From Mesostigma viride (lineage: Eukaryota > Streptophyta > Mesostigmatophyceae > Mesostigmatales > Mesostigmataceae), in the NCBI GenBank assembly GCA_009746045.1, contig RPFO01000050.1, forward strand, positions 64,001 through 128,000: a stretch of DNA of 64,000 nucleotides, in the 5' to 3' direction. The position numbers and the translations under genes are program-made. The notes beneath the pieces are model-generated. The model made no database searches and was not told the DNA's origin. It saw only the letters and a program-made list of their open reading frames with translations. The stretch's first letter is position 1, and the number at the start of each line of letters is the position of its first letter. This document shows positions 1 to 11,700 of this stretch, piece after piece.

Positions 1-330
1 GGGTGATGCTCGGCTTAGGGACAGTGGACATGTTTGAGTGATTGCTCGCCAGACTCGAGCTCGCTGGCATACACGTCCGTGGCACCCTCGGCATTTAGCT
101 GGGTTGACGCAAATCCTTGTACTGTTTACTGGTGTGTGCGATAATAAAGGAATGGTTATGCACGACATCTAAATGCGAATATCACACAAAAACTGGTTCC
201 TGGAATTCTCGCGAGCTGCGCGGTGTATGACTGGCGCTTTCCGTTTTTAATTTGCTTCTCGCCTTTTGTGCTCCAAACAGGGGGGTCGTTTACATCCACT
301 GCAACAAAGTGCTCGTGACCTCCAGCTTTC

Positions 331-1207
331 ATGGCCCGGCCCTGCCTTTGCTGCTTGACCAGCACCAGACAGGGTGTGCTGGTGGCCATCCTCGCAATTT
401 TTCTAGCGGTCAGCGGCATCGTGTGGGTCTGTGCCTTAGGTAAGGCGTTAAGCCCTTATTCCAGTTTCTGTCCAAATGGCACATCATATTAACTGTACTT
501 GCTTCGTCTTGCGCATGCGGACCCCCCCTTGTTAATGATGCGTTGTCCTGACATTAGCTTCGCATGTGCATTAATGGGACGTGTTCCCGATGTGCATATT
601 TCGGCCCATTATTACTTCAACATACAATTTCATGGCGATATTAACTATATGAATTAAATGCATTTCCTCTTTCCTTAATCCTTCTAGTTATACCCTTTTT
701 TCATGTTTGGTTGGTGGTTATCCATGTAGGGCATGTGGCGGTGCAAGAGCGCGCGCGGGTGCCTGCGAAGTTTTCAGTTGTCGCGCCTATCAACCCAGGT
801 AAGCAAGGAGTAGAGGGAAAGACTAAGAATATATTTTCTGAATTTCTAGGTCATAGTTGTCCTTTTGCACGAGATGGAAGCGTTATGCCATGGGGCTTTA
901 TGGTTGGGTAATAGCCCTCCTGAGAACGGCTTGCTCTGCAACTTTGTTGGTATGTTCATACCTTGTCACGCGGCAATGTGGTGCAGATCTTCATGCATCC
1001 ACATGGTGGATCACCTTGGCGTTATTGGCACTACATGTTGGTCTGAGGTAAGGAATCCATGCTACCCTAAAACGACTAATGCACTGAATGCTCCTCTTTC
1101 AGTTTCCAGCGGAATACACAATGATGAGTTGTTTCAGATACTTCTTGGCGCCACGTGCGGCACGCGGTGGGCCTAGCCTATTGGGATCTAGCGGAAGCTA
1201 TTCTTAA
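331..1207 (+). CDS. Putative small multi-exon membrane protein, unknown function
   Basis: This is a four-exon model built from splice signals and matching phases. Exon 1 (331-439) starts at an ATG and encodes a basic, Cys-containing N-terminus followed by about 20 hydrophobic residues, like a signal anchor; it ends at GTAAGG. Exon 2 (688-798) follows a TTCTAG acceptor, is also hydrophobic, and ends at GTAAGC. Exon 3 (about 857-1047) ends at GTAAGG. Exon 4 (1103-1207) follows a TTTCAG acceptor and ends in TAA. The phases agree across all junctions if the second of two close acceptors is used for exon 3; the first one (AG at 848-849) would lead to a stop at 909. I do not recognise the family. 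At about 150 residues with two hydrophobic stretches, it could be a small membrane protein. The alternative is a chance open stretch, and only transcript data would settle it. Confidence 0.35.
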
Positions 1208-1350
1208 GTTAGGGTTTATTTTTGGAGTTATATTGGCAGCCCCATGCAGCTATGCCTAGACTTGCTTGGCCATTTTGAGGTGCGATCGAGGTAGTTCATA
1301 ACTTCTTTCTTCGCTGCCCTTTTTCCTTTTGCGCGTTGCTGAGCAGGGAT

Positions 1351-4293
1351 ATGCCGAGGTGCTCTCCTTATGTCCATGTCTGCATTTGGCACAAGGCACA
1401 ATGCATCGCTCCAAAACGGCAGTCAGTTCGGCGACCCAGGCATCGCGGTATTGTTCGCCGCCTTCTCGCTCGGCGTAAAGCGGTGCGGCAACGCAAGCAT
1501 CCTTCCTCACAGCGCGGGGAAAGCATCCCTCCCCCTCCCCCGCCACCTTCCCCGCAAAGGGAAATAGTGTGGCATATGATACGTTTCGTACGCAGACTAT
1601 ACATCATACGCAGCTTTGCCGTACGGATGTTAAACGTATGCCTACGGATACGCGTACTCTTGCGTATTACGTACTCTCACGTATTATCTTTCTCTGCTTC
1701 CCCGCCACCCCCACCGCCACCGCCACCGCCACCGCCACCGCCACCGCCACCGCCACCGCCACCTTCTCCGCCACCTTCTCCGCCACTTTCTCCGCCACCT
1801 TCCCATGTTGGAGCACCTCCACCTGCGGCAGCGCCGGCACCGATTGGTCAGCACGGCGGACAACCGTTTTCCAACGTACGTTGCCCTTCCATGTCGTTAT
1901 CTCATTTTCCCGTTCGAACTCGCTCATGCTTGGTAGCGACATGGTCTGGAATGTTCTTGTTGTAAGCATCTTTCCATGATAATGGAGTTATTTGCATATA
2001 AGGCAGTTAGTGAGCTTCATAATGGCAACTTATGTTTATGGCGTCCCCAGCTAATTGCACCCACCAAATCCATGACTATGTTGTAACTTGTAATTAGTTT
2101 CTGAACATCGTGTTTAATTTCTTATGTTGCTGACCCAAAACAGGGAAGTTCAAGACAAAATCCAACACCAGTGCCCAGTTGTGAAGGCACAAACAAGGCA
2201 ACCAGGAAAAGGAAGGCCTCCTACAAGTGTGCTCGCAGAGGTATTTCTGGGAGGCGCTGCTGTGACAACACGGGCACCCATCCGGACAATCCACTTGTGG
2301 CCGGCCTTGAACCACTTCAATTCGTTGGCTCTCATTTATACTGCACGGGGTGCGCGGATGCTGTACGCTCCAAGAAAAGGTACGCTTGGGTATGCGCGTG
2401 TTGTTTTTACTCTACATGTCATCAATACATTGAACAACCTTTTTCTGATTTGCGTCGTTTATCAAGCACGGTCTCTTAGTTGCCTTAGCTTTCATGGTGT
2501 TCACCAAGGCCATATCAAATATTGTAGTAGTGCATAATGTAACTCTTTTGGCTGAATGTTCTTTGGGTTTTGTTGATTGGCCTGTGATTGGTCTTTATGG
2601 CCTGCTAGTTTTGGTTTACGGTATGGTTTTGCTTGGAAATAGATTTTTATTCTACAGAAGCCTTATTGCAGCGTTTATGGTAGATGAGCCCGTTTGGCAG
2701 CCCTATGCCGGGCGTAATCTTATCTTAACCTCGTGGCTTGTCCTTTCCTACTAGCACATTACTGACAAGCCACACACAACATGGGGTCGCAAGAAAACCT
2801 TAGCATAGCGCTCCATGGGGTGTTCATGGCAAGCCCAATGCGTGGTGGCTAAATGTTTAACCTTACTCGGGGGCTCGGCGTGCCATGCTTCCAAGTTCGT
2901 TGTCTCTTTTCATTAATATAACTCTCCCCATTTGTTACCCATTTGTCCCGCATTGTCTTACATGAATGCTTTGTACTTTGCTGTATTCCGTGTTTGTGGC
3001 GTTTCAATATCGAGCAGCACCTTGAGCACTACGGAGATTAACCAATTTATTGACGCCCTGAAGCCTTACCCCAATGTTGACTGCGGTCAAATATATGAGA
3101 CCCCCAAGCTCGCTAATCAGGCGCTCGACAAAGCCAACAAGCAAGAGCTCAAGAATGGGCCCCTAAATTTTCACGACCTCAACTGGGTGTTGGTGTTTTG
3201 CGATAAAGGTCCAAAGCAAAGGGTCCTTTTGCGATCTAGCTTACCAACCAACAGAACCGCTGACTATTTGAGCGGCGAGGGCGAAAGGGCAAACTGCAAG
3301 CCTCGTTGTAGACGAAACGAGAGCAATGCACAAAAGACATCAAAAGCTTGCGCCCCGCCTTCGGACGCCCCACTGGATGCCGCCCCGGCTGCCGTGCCCT
3401 GCGCCCCGGCTGCCGTGCCCTCCGCCCCGGCTGCCGTGCCCTGCGCCCCGGCTGCCGTGCCCTCCGCCCCGGCTGCCGTGCCCTGCGCCCCGGCTGCCGT
3501 GCCATGCGCCCCGGCTGCCGTGCCCTCCGCCCCGGCTGCCGTGCCCTGCGCCCCGGCTGCCGTGCCCTCCGCCCCGGCTGCGGTGCCCTCCGCCCCGGCT
3601 GCGGCGCCCTCCGCCCCGGCTGCCGTGCCCTGCGCCCCGGCTGCTGTGCCCTCCGCCCTGGCTGCGGTGCCCTGCGCCCCGGCTGCTGTGCCCTCCGCCC
3701 CGGCTGCTGTGCCCTCCGCCCCGGCTGCCGTGCCCTGCGCCCCGGCTGCCGTGCCCTGCGCCCCGGCTGCCGTGCCCTGCGCCCCGGCTGCCGTGCCCTG
3801 CGCCCCGGCTGCCGTGCCCTCCGCCCCGGCTGCCGTGCCCTGCGCCCCGGCTGCGGTGCCCTCCGCCCCGGCTGCGGTGCCCTCCGCCCCGGCTGCGGTG
3901 CCCTCCGCCCCGGCTGCCGTGCCCTGCGCCCCGGCTGCCGTGCCCTGCGCCCCGGCTGCCGTGCCCTGCGCCCCGGCTGCCGTGCCCTCCGCCCCGGCTG
4001 CGGTGCCCTGCGCCCCGGCTGCCGTGCCCTGCGCCCCGGCTGCCGTGCCCTGCGCCCCGGCTGCCGTGCCCTGCGCCCCGGCTGCCGTGCCCTCCGCCCC
4101 GGCTGCCGTGCCCTGCGCCCCGGCTGCGGTGCCCTCCGCCCCGGCTGCGGTGCCCTCCGCCCCGGCTGCGGTGCCCTCCGCCCCGGCTGCCGTGCCCTGC
4201 GCCCCGGCTGCGGTGCCCTCCGCCCCGCGGGGTGCATCATCAACATTAGCTGCCGGACAAGAAGTGCAGGAGGATGATCCGGACAGCGATTCA

Positions 4294-4377
<84 letters not shown>

Positions 4378-5520
4378 CGACTGCCCGACTGCCCGACGGC
4401 CCGACGGCCCGACTGCCCGACTGTCCGACTGCCCGACTGCCCGACTGCCCGACTGCCCGACTGCCCGACTGCCCGACTGCCCAACTGCCCGACTGCCCGA
4501 CTGCCCGACTGCCCGACTGCCCGACTGCCCGACTGCCCGACTGCCCGACTGTCCGACTGCCCGACTGCCCGACTGCCCGACTGCCCGACTGCCCGACTGC
4601 CCGACTGCCCGACTGCCCGACTGCCCGACTGCCCGACTGCCCGACTGTCCGACTGCCCGACTGCCCGACTGCCCGACTGCCCAACTGCCCGACTTCCCGA
4701 CTGCCCGACTGCCCGACTGCCCGACTGCCCGACTGCCCGACTGTCCGACTGCCCGACTGCCCGACTGCCCGACTTCCCGACTGCCCGACTTCCCGACTGC
4801 CCGACTGCCCGACTGCCCGACTGCCCGACTGCCGGACTGCCCGACTGCCCGACTGCCGGACTGCCCGACTGCCCGACTGCCGGGCTGCCCGACTGCCCGA
4901 CTGCCGGACTGCCCGACTGTCCGACTGCCCGACTGCCCGACTGCCCGACTGCCCGACTGCCCGACTGCCCGACTGCCCGACTGCCCGACTGCCCGACTGC
5001 CCGACTGCCCGACTGCCCGACTGCCCGACTGCCCGACTGCCCGACTGCCCGACTGCCCGACTGCCCGACTGCCCGACTGCCCGACTGCCCGACTGCCCGA
5101 CTGCCCGACTGCCCGACTTCCCGACTGCCCGACTGCCCGACTGCCCGACTGCCCGACTGCCGGACTGCCCGACTGCCCGACTGCCGGACTGCCCGACTGC
5201 CCGACTGCCGGGCTGCCCGACTGCCCGACTGCCGGACTGCCCGACTGTCCGACTGCCCGACTGCCCGACTGCCCGACTGCCCGACTGCCCGACTGCCCGA
5301 CTGCCCGACTGCCCGACTGCCCGACTGCCCGACTGCCCGACTGCCCGACTGCCCGACTGCCCGACTGCCCGACTGCCCGACTGCCCGACTGCCCGACTGC
5401 CCGACTGCCCGACTGCCCGACTGCCCGACTGCCCGACTGCCCGACTGCCCGACTGCCCGACTTCCCGACTGCCCGACTGCCCGACTGCCCAACTGCCCGA
5501 CTGCCCGACTGCCAACCTAA
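1351..5520 (+). CDS. Putative three-exon gene: Pro-rich, Cys-rich and tandem-repeat protein
   Basis: The model has exon 1 at about 1351-1875 (donor GTACGT), exon 2 at 2144-2379 (acceptor AACAG, donor GTACGC) and exon 3 at about 3018-5520 (T-rich tract before GAGCAG). Phases 0 and 2 match at the two junctions, which is unlikely by chance. Exon 1 ends in a poly-Pro/Ser stretch. Exon 2 is basic then Cys-rich, with spaced motifs such as [13 protein letters not shown] and YCTGCADA that could bind metal. Exon 3 starts with about 110 ordinary residues (for example [13 protein letters not shown] and [16 protein letters not shown]). It then becomes a heptapeptide repeat (APAAVPC/S, about 40 copies), a His-Ala-Arg-Thr stretch and an eight-residue repeat (LPDCPTAR) up to the TAA. 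I know no matching family. The start codon is uncertain, and exon 1 may begin nearer the Pro-rich tract. The repeats may lie beyond the true end of the protein. Confidence 0.4.
1701..1800. repeat. (CCACCG)n-type microsatellite
   Basis: CCACCG hexamers pass into CCTTCTCCGCCA units. In the putative host reading frame they encode poly-Pro then PPSPP. The frame stays open through the array and past it to the proposed donor at 1876. Confidence 0.9.
3379..4227. repeat. 21-bp minisatellite, about 40 copies
   Basis: The unit is GCCCCGGCTGCCGTGCCCTGC with TGC/TCC and GCC/GCG/GCT variants. The unit is a multiple of three, so the plus-strand frame reads a 7-residue repeat, APAAVP followed by C or S. 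Most variants are synonymous or Cys/Ser swaps, but the opposite strand is open too, so this alone does not prove translation. Confidence 0.95.
4292..4379. repeat. (ACGC)n microsatellite
   Basis: About 22 perfect copies of a tetranucleotide sit directly between the 21-bp and 8-bp arrays. Confidence 0.95.
4380..5508. repeat. 8-bp satellite-like array (TGCCCGAC)n with higher-order structure
   Basis: There are about 141 copies of an octamer. Variant units (GACTTCCC, CTGTCCGA, TGCCGGAC, TGCCGGGC) are ordered, not random. The block that starts at GACTTCCC 4787 and runs through the CCGG/CCGGG cluster recurs at 5115, exactly 328 bp (41 units) later. Another GACTTCCC follows at 5459, 344 bp further on. 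No stop occurs in several frames on either strand. Confidence 0.95.
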
Positions 5521-5742
5521 CGAACTCCCTCTCACTGCGTCTCTCTCTGCTGGGCTTCCTTTTCCCTTTTTCTCCCCCGTTATTGTATTGTGGTTGTGCA
5601 TGTGCATGTAATGCCCATATGTACGCAAATAGAAAAAGAGATTCCTGAAGTTTTTCATCCATAGCTTGTCACGAATCATTGTTTGTGTGTGGTTGAGTCC
5701 AGGGTTCTAAACTCAGTGCTTGTCTATTTGCTCTTAATGCAG
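5521..5742. other. Short AT-richer spacer
   Basis: This spacer lies between the octamer array and a possible acceptor (TTAATGCAG, ending near 5743). No gene is seen. Confidence 0.5.
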
Positions 5743-5743
5743 G

Positions 5744-5911
5744 AGGTGGTGACCGAGCTTTCGGCATGAAGATTCCAAGACTACCCTCATATTGGAGCAT
5801 TATCAGCTGGCAGCTGCAAATGCCCAAGGGCTGCAATGGATGGAGCTCTCGAGTTGAAGGGCCCATTATCATAAAGGCCTGCCTTCACGTTGGCCATGTT
5901 ACACAGTCATG
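5744..5911 (+). other. Possible terminal exon
   Basis: After a pyrimidine-rich tract and GCAG, one frame stays open for about 55 codons to a TGA near 5911. Residues such as FGMKIPRLPSYWSIISWQL look protein-like. No partner donor is evident because the ORF before it already stops at 5520. It could be an alternative 3' end of the preceding gene, or chance. Confidence 0.15.
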
Positions 5912-8773
5912 AATGAATAAATTAATAAACACGTAGACAGCGTCAGCATATTTCCTGATGGAATGGGGAAGGGGGGATGGGGACAGTCATAAGCCAGCCG
6001 CAGTGGTGCAGTATCATGTGTCTTATATGCATACTGCTATAAAACTGGGCACCTTGAAAATTTTCCTCGTGGGCTAGCTAGGATCCATGCGACAACTGGA
6101 TGATTGTGAGGTTCTTCAACATCTACCTGGTCAGTAATAAAGTTGCAGTAGTAAGTAAAGTTGCAGGTGGCCGGCCAACACAAGGTATGCGTTGCTAACA
6201 TTCAACACATGCATGCGTCTGCTGATTTAATAATGCATACCGATGCTGGTTGACCTTGATAGCTAATTTATTGGCGGATCCACACGTCACGTTGCCGTAA
6301 GTAATAATCATAAGATGTCATGATTGACTGCGTCAACGAGCATACATCCCCATTGGAATGGTTGAGCAATGAGCCCCGACCAAATTATCAGTCAAACCTT
6401 AATTTGGGTTGAAAGAGCGTCAAACACATTCTTGATTGTCCAAATTCTTACTATATGATCTGACGTGCATCCATCCTCACAATGCCAATGGCCGCTATCT
6501 CATGGATGACAGGAACATGTTTCCTGCTCTAAAATTAAATTAAATAAATTATAGCATGCCTCGGTGGGGTGGGCATGTAGCACCTAGAGTGCTTTCCAGT
6601 CCCTGTAAGTTGCACAGTGGCAAAGGGGCAAAGACACCTGCGTCCTCACTCATGCCCGAAGGCAGGCCACAGCTGCGTTCAACGCTCGTTGGACTATGGC
6701 AAACTGTGGGTGTGCTAAAGCTGAAATATGCGCGAGTATGCTGGTATGTTGGCTGCTCTAAGGACCGAGCCACTGATGGCCAGTGGTGGAATCATCTTGC
6801 ACGTAGTCTAGCTAGCCAACCCCAACACTGTCCCAAGGTACCTAGCCACAAAGACCCCACTAGCTGCAGGCATGGGTGCCAACAAAGTGTGATTCGGCTA
6901 GGATCGGCTCCCAAACATGCGAGCCATACATGTGTGCTTTACATTTACGCACACACTGACAACCTCAGCCCAGGTCGATCCACGTTGGTTGACATTAGAC
7001 AACGTATTGACGCTGTAATTACCAAATAAGCAAAAAAGCTCACCATGGGCTCAACAATTTTCAGGCACGGCATGTGCACGGCAGTTGCCTGCACCTATTT
7101 TACAATGCACGTCAGTGGTAAAAAGCTTGGTACTGTATTTCATTGATATTTGTAATGCCATCCTTGCCTGCATGTCCCAAGGGCTACTCCAAAAAAAGAA
7201 GAAGCAGTATCAACGACAAGCTTTCTACTTTAGGACACAAGGATCCCTATACAAACACTCATACAAGAACAAACCCAGCATTCAACAAACCCATCACCAA
7301 ATGATACAGTGGTCAGTCACACTCTGCAACACTAAACTTGAAGGATACAGCAACACTAGCAACCTACGCAAAATAAGCAAGATACTGTAACAGATACATG
7401 TGGTCCAGTTCCCAGATACGGGCTGACAGTTCCGCGAGGGCCGACAAGGTGTGCTACCAAGCTTTACGCAGAAAATCAGAAGAGAAAGGCGCGCACGATG
7501 ACCGCGTCCAGACGCATTTCCCGGTATATCTCTTCAAGGTCTACTTGGAAACTTGGTAGCGAGGTATGGAGAGGCAATGCATAAAAAGCTCGGAAGCTAA
7601 CGAGAGAAGGCAGGGTGGGGGGAAGAAGACAGGACGGGACGTTGGAGGAACGCATGAGACGGAGGGAGGGAGCGAGCAAGGGAGGGAGGGAGGGAGAAAA
7701 AAACGAGAGAGGGAAAGATTGCCAGACAAAAGATCGATTCGAAGAGGAAACTAAGTGTGCCGACATTACTGCGAGTAGAGAAAGCAGAATTTTTATTGCT
7801 ATGGATCCCAGGGACGTCAAAGACTGTTTGTCTCCTACTTTAGACAAATTAGGGTCCGATGATTATACTTTAGAACAACCATGGCATTCTCGTCGCCCAA
7901 CTTCCCGGCTGCGCAATTGCCAGGCAATAGTCACTACTGCATCACAAAGAAACCAGATTTTTGCCACCTTCAAGCGTAAATTGCCAGCACCTTGGCAAAA
8001 ATAATGCAATGATGCCAATTGCATCCTTGACTGCGCTTGTAGTCAACAAAGAAATTAGCCAAGTCCTACAGTAATTGGCGCGGCAGGCCCTTTTTTCCCG
8101 CGTAACTCGTGTGCCGGTCCGGCGCGGCGTGGCCTGGGCAGGCGCGTCGGACTTAGTGCGGTGGTGTCCCGGAACCCCGCACTCACCCCCGCACTAGAGT
8201 TTGTGTCATCAGAGCCAAATTATGCGCTTCCGACGTGGCAGGTCCGCAAGTTCGCGGCCGCGAGAAAACGACACAAGGGTTACGGTATGCTCCGATTTGC
8301 TCGATGGCCGAGCTAGAGCTGATCAGTTATACGGCCAACGGGTCTCGAATACGGGTTATCAATCACGGCCAGAAATTTTCCAGATTTTCGAGTCAAAGCT
8401 GCTCATATCCAAAAAGCTGAGCAATCAGCAATCCTGCTTGGAGAAATCTACCCAGAGAGAAAACGATACTAACTGTTGTGCACCCCCAAACAAGTAGTTT
8501 AAAAGTGTAACCTCGCTAGTTCTGCGTCTCAAAACTTTGCCTTACTACAGGTTGAGCCTCCTTATCCAGTTGGAAATCTTTGCCGGCCGACGGCCGGTCA
8601 TGTTCCTGCTCTCTGCCCAGTGGGAACTAAGGGCGCGGCGCGATTTCCAGTTGCACAAACACCCCGCAGTGCAAAACGCGGAGGAAATTCAGCGCCTGGA
8701 AAAGTGAGAGATACGACCGGGAGAGCCAAGCCCGATCCAGAGGCTCGAGGCGACGATTCATTTTTAATGAGCA
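5912..8773. other. 2.9 kb with no recognised gene
   Basis: Only short ORFs are found (the longest is 157 codons, at 6556-7029). Codon content is unremarkable and nothing matches a known family. A GGGA-rich stretch lies at 7650-7705. The last few hundred bases are the upstream region of the plastid GIY-YIG-like gene. Confidence 0.5.
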
Positions 8774-11700
8774 ATGGCGGCCTCAATCCAAACCGCCCTG
8801 GGATTTTCCGTAACGCACAGAAATTTTCCATCTCATCTTAGCGCTGTCCAGTCTGGTAACATCTCAGACCGGCGAGATGCGTCGGATATGTGCCAGAAGG
8901 AGCGGGTTTCGCCATTCTCGCATACCTTGACGCTGTCGTGTCCCTCGCGCCTCGAGTCGAGCTTTAGCGGTGCACGCTTGCTGAAGAAGGGCTCAACTGA
9001 TTCTTTTAACTCCCTTAGATGCAAAGCTACGGCGTCGCCGTCTATGGCGGTATCTGCACAGGCAATGGCAGACACGAAGACGGACATCCCATCGCTCGCG
9101 AATATGCCTCTGGTTAGTTTTCTAACACCTCAAGGCTACATCCAGCCGGAAAAGCAGGCTGAAACGAAGGCCTCCGTTTTTGCCATTTTGGACAGCGACA
9201 CCACTGTACAGTACATCGGCTTTGCCACCGACATTCGCAATTCCCTCCGGAAACTCATGGGCCGCCGGCCCGACCTGTGCTTCTACTACAAGGTCTATAA
9301 TTTGACTTCCTTGGACCAAAAGCGAATGCTTGCGACCAGGGAAGCATGGTACCGCGAGCTTGGCGAAGCCCCCAGGGGCAATAAAGAGGATTACCAGCGG
9401 GCGCTGTGGGAGCAGCCGGTGGATGCGGGAGCTGTCTCGGAGCGTGGCAAGCTAATGGCTGCCCAATCCAGGGCGCAGCAGCTGCTCGGGGCCATGCAGG
9501 CTCGCGGTGTCAAGGAGCCAATGATTTACGACCCTGCCTTGCTGGTAAGGTTTCAGTATGCCTCCCGCAGTGTGGTCCGTCGCAATCCCATGTCACATGT
9601 GTGCAGTACGGAGACCATTGTTGCCTGCTGAGGGTGTCCACGATGCCATGTCCATGTGGGGCACACTAGTGGTGTTCCACTCAATTTAAACAGGGCATGT
9701 CATAATATGTGTGAATGTTGGGCATTAACCAATGCAGATCTATTACTACAACAATACTGTAACATTATGGAAAGCCCATTTGCTTGGCTGGTTGTTGTGT
9801 GCATATATTGTGGATGCTATGTAGTGCGTATACTATATCATTATGCATACTATGCTGCTGTGACTATCTCATCAGGCATCAGGCATCGAGCCTCGGTATT
9901 CTGCTTGGGATGGTCAAATCTCTGGTTAGACTGGCCCTCCCTTCAGCGTTCACCGCGACCTGACCACCGAATTCCTAATGACCAGAAATCCCACCACTTC
10001 TCTTAATCAACACATGCATTACGGTGTAATGCGACAGGCATGCGCACCTACCTGTGCAGACAATGTCCACCCACTGGCAGTATCTTACCACCCACTCACG
10101 CAAACATGCCCTTTTGTCGACGTCCCGACAAAGCCCCAACCTCCGATGAATCATTTGTTTGTCAATGGATGAATGGATGTGTCTATCGGATGATTTTATG
10201 TCATTGCTGAATGTTTCCTTTGTGCGTCTCTGCCCCACCTTGGCGGAACCAACCTCTCCCCCACGTTTCTCCCTCATTCACTTCCTTCCCCCACCCCCAC
10301 CCCACCCCACCCCCCACCCACCCCCACCCCACCCCCACCCCACCCCCCACCCACCCCCACCCCCACCACCCCACCCCCACCCCCCCCACCCCCCCCCACC
10401 CACCCCCACCCCCACCCGCTCCCCTCCCCTCCCCTCCCCACCCCACCCCACCCCCCCACCCCACCCCACCCGTTCTCTCGTGTGTGCTCCTCCCTCTCCC
10501 TCTCCCTCTCCCTCTCCTCTCCCTCTCCTCTCCCTCTCCCTCTCCCTCTCCCTCTCCCTCTCCCTCTCCCTCTCCCTCTCCCTCTCCCTCTCCCTCTCCC
10601 TCTCCCTCTCCCTCTCCCTCTCCCTCTCCCTCTCCCTCTCCCTCTCCCTCTCCCTCTCCCTCTCCCTCTCCCTCTCCCTCTCCCTCTCCCTCTCCCTCTC
10701 CCTCTCCCTCTCCCTCTCCCTCTCCCTCTCCCTCTCTCTCCCTCTCCTCTCCCTCTCCTCTCCCTCTCCCTCTCCCTCTCCCTCTCCCTCTCCCTCTCCC
10801 TCTCCCTCTCCCTCTCCTCTCCCTCTCCCTCTCCCTCTCCTCTCCCTCTCCCCTCCCCTCCCCTCTCCCCTCCCCCTCCTCTCCCCCCCCCTCCCCTCCC
10901 CTCCCCCTCCCCTCCCCTCCCCTCCCCCTCCCCCTCCCCCTCCCCCCCCCTCCCCTCCCCTCCCCCCCCTCCCCCTCCCCCTCCCCTCCCCTCCCCCTCC
11001 CCTCCCCCTCCCCTCCCCTCCCCTCCCCCCTCCCTCCCCCTCCCCTCCCCTCCCCCCCTCCCCCTCCCCTCCCCCTCCCCCTCCCCCCCCTCCCCCTCCC
11101 CTCCCCCTCCCCCTCCCCCACCCCCATCACCTCTCTTCTCCCTTCAACCCCCCCCTCCAGGCCAAGGGCCAGTGCGACGTGCTTGCCTCGGCCGAGATGT
11201 CCGAAGAAGAGATGGCCAAGCTCGCGCGCATCGCCGCGGAGCAGGCGTCCGCGCTGCGGCACATAAAGGTGGGTGGGTGGGTGCGGCGGCACATAAACCT
11301 GTGTGGGTGCCGCCTCCCCTGGTGTGGTATGATCATGCTCCCATGTGATGGATCTTGTCATAGTAGTCATGGCTCGTTTGTGTTATGATTCTTGTCATTA
11401 ACACCCTGATGGACCGTGCCATTCTTGTTATTATTCTTGTCGTTATCATGTCGAGTTGAATGCAGGTGCTCTCTCCCTTGGAACCGCCCCGACGGGTCTG
11501 CCCCTGTCTATGCACCTCTGTCACTGCGTACAAAGTCCTGTGTGGATCTGCCCTTGTATGGATTGTCGGGTGGAGGGGCTCACCGCCAGGGGGGGGGGGT
11601 CGGGTGGATGAAAGCGGCATACTGGGCACGCGGTATGCAGAAACGGCGCGGAAGCCAGTAGGAGTAAAGGCGCAAGGAGGCACGTATAAGACAAAGTAGT

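Noticed and set aside
2494-2754. 86-codon hydrophobic ORF
   Set aside because: T-rich intron-like sequence between exons 2 and 3 of the putative repeat-protein gene; no splice or start evidence.
4380-5508. CRISPR-like array
   Set aside because: 8-bp head-to-tail repeat with no spacers, in a eukaryotic context.
3236-5679. Very long minus-strand ORFs (over 400-800 codons) across 3.2-5.7 kb
   Set aside because: They are open only because the 21-bp and 8-bp repeats lack stops in most frames; no unique coding sequence supports them.
10159-11388. Long ORFs on both strands over the CT-rich block
   Set aside because: Pure repeat translation inside intron 1 of the GIY-YIG-like gene.
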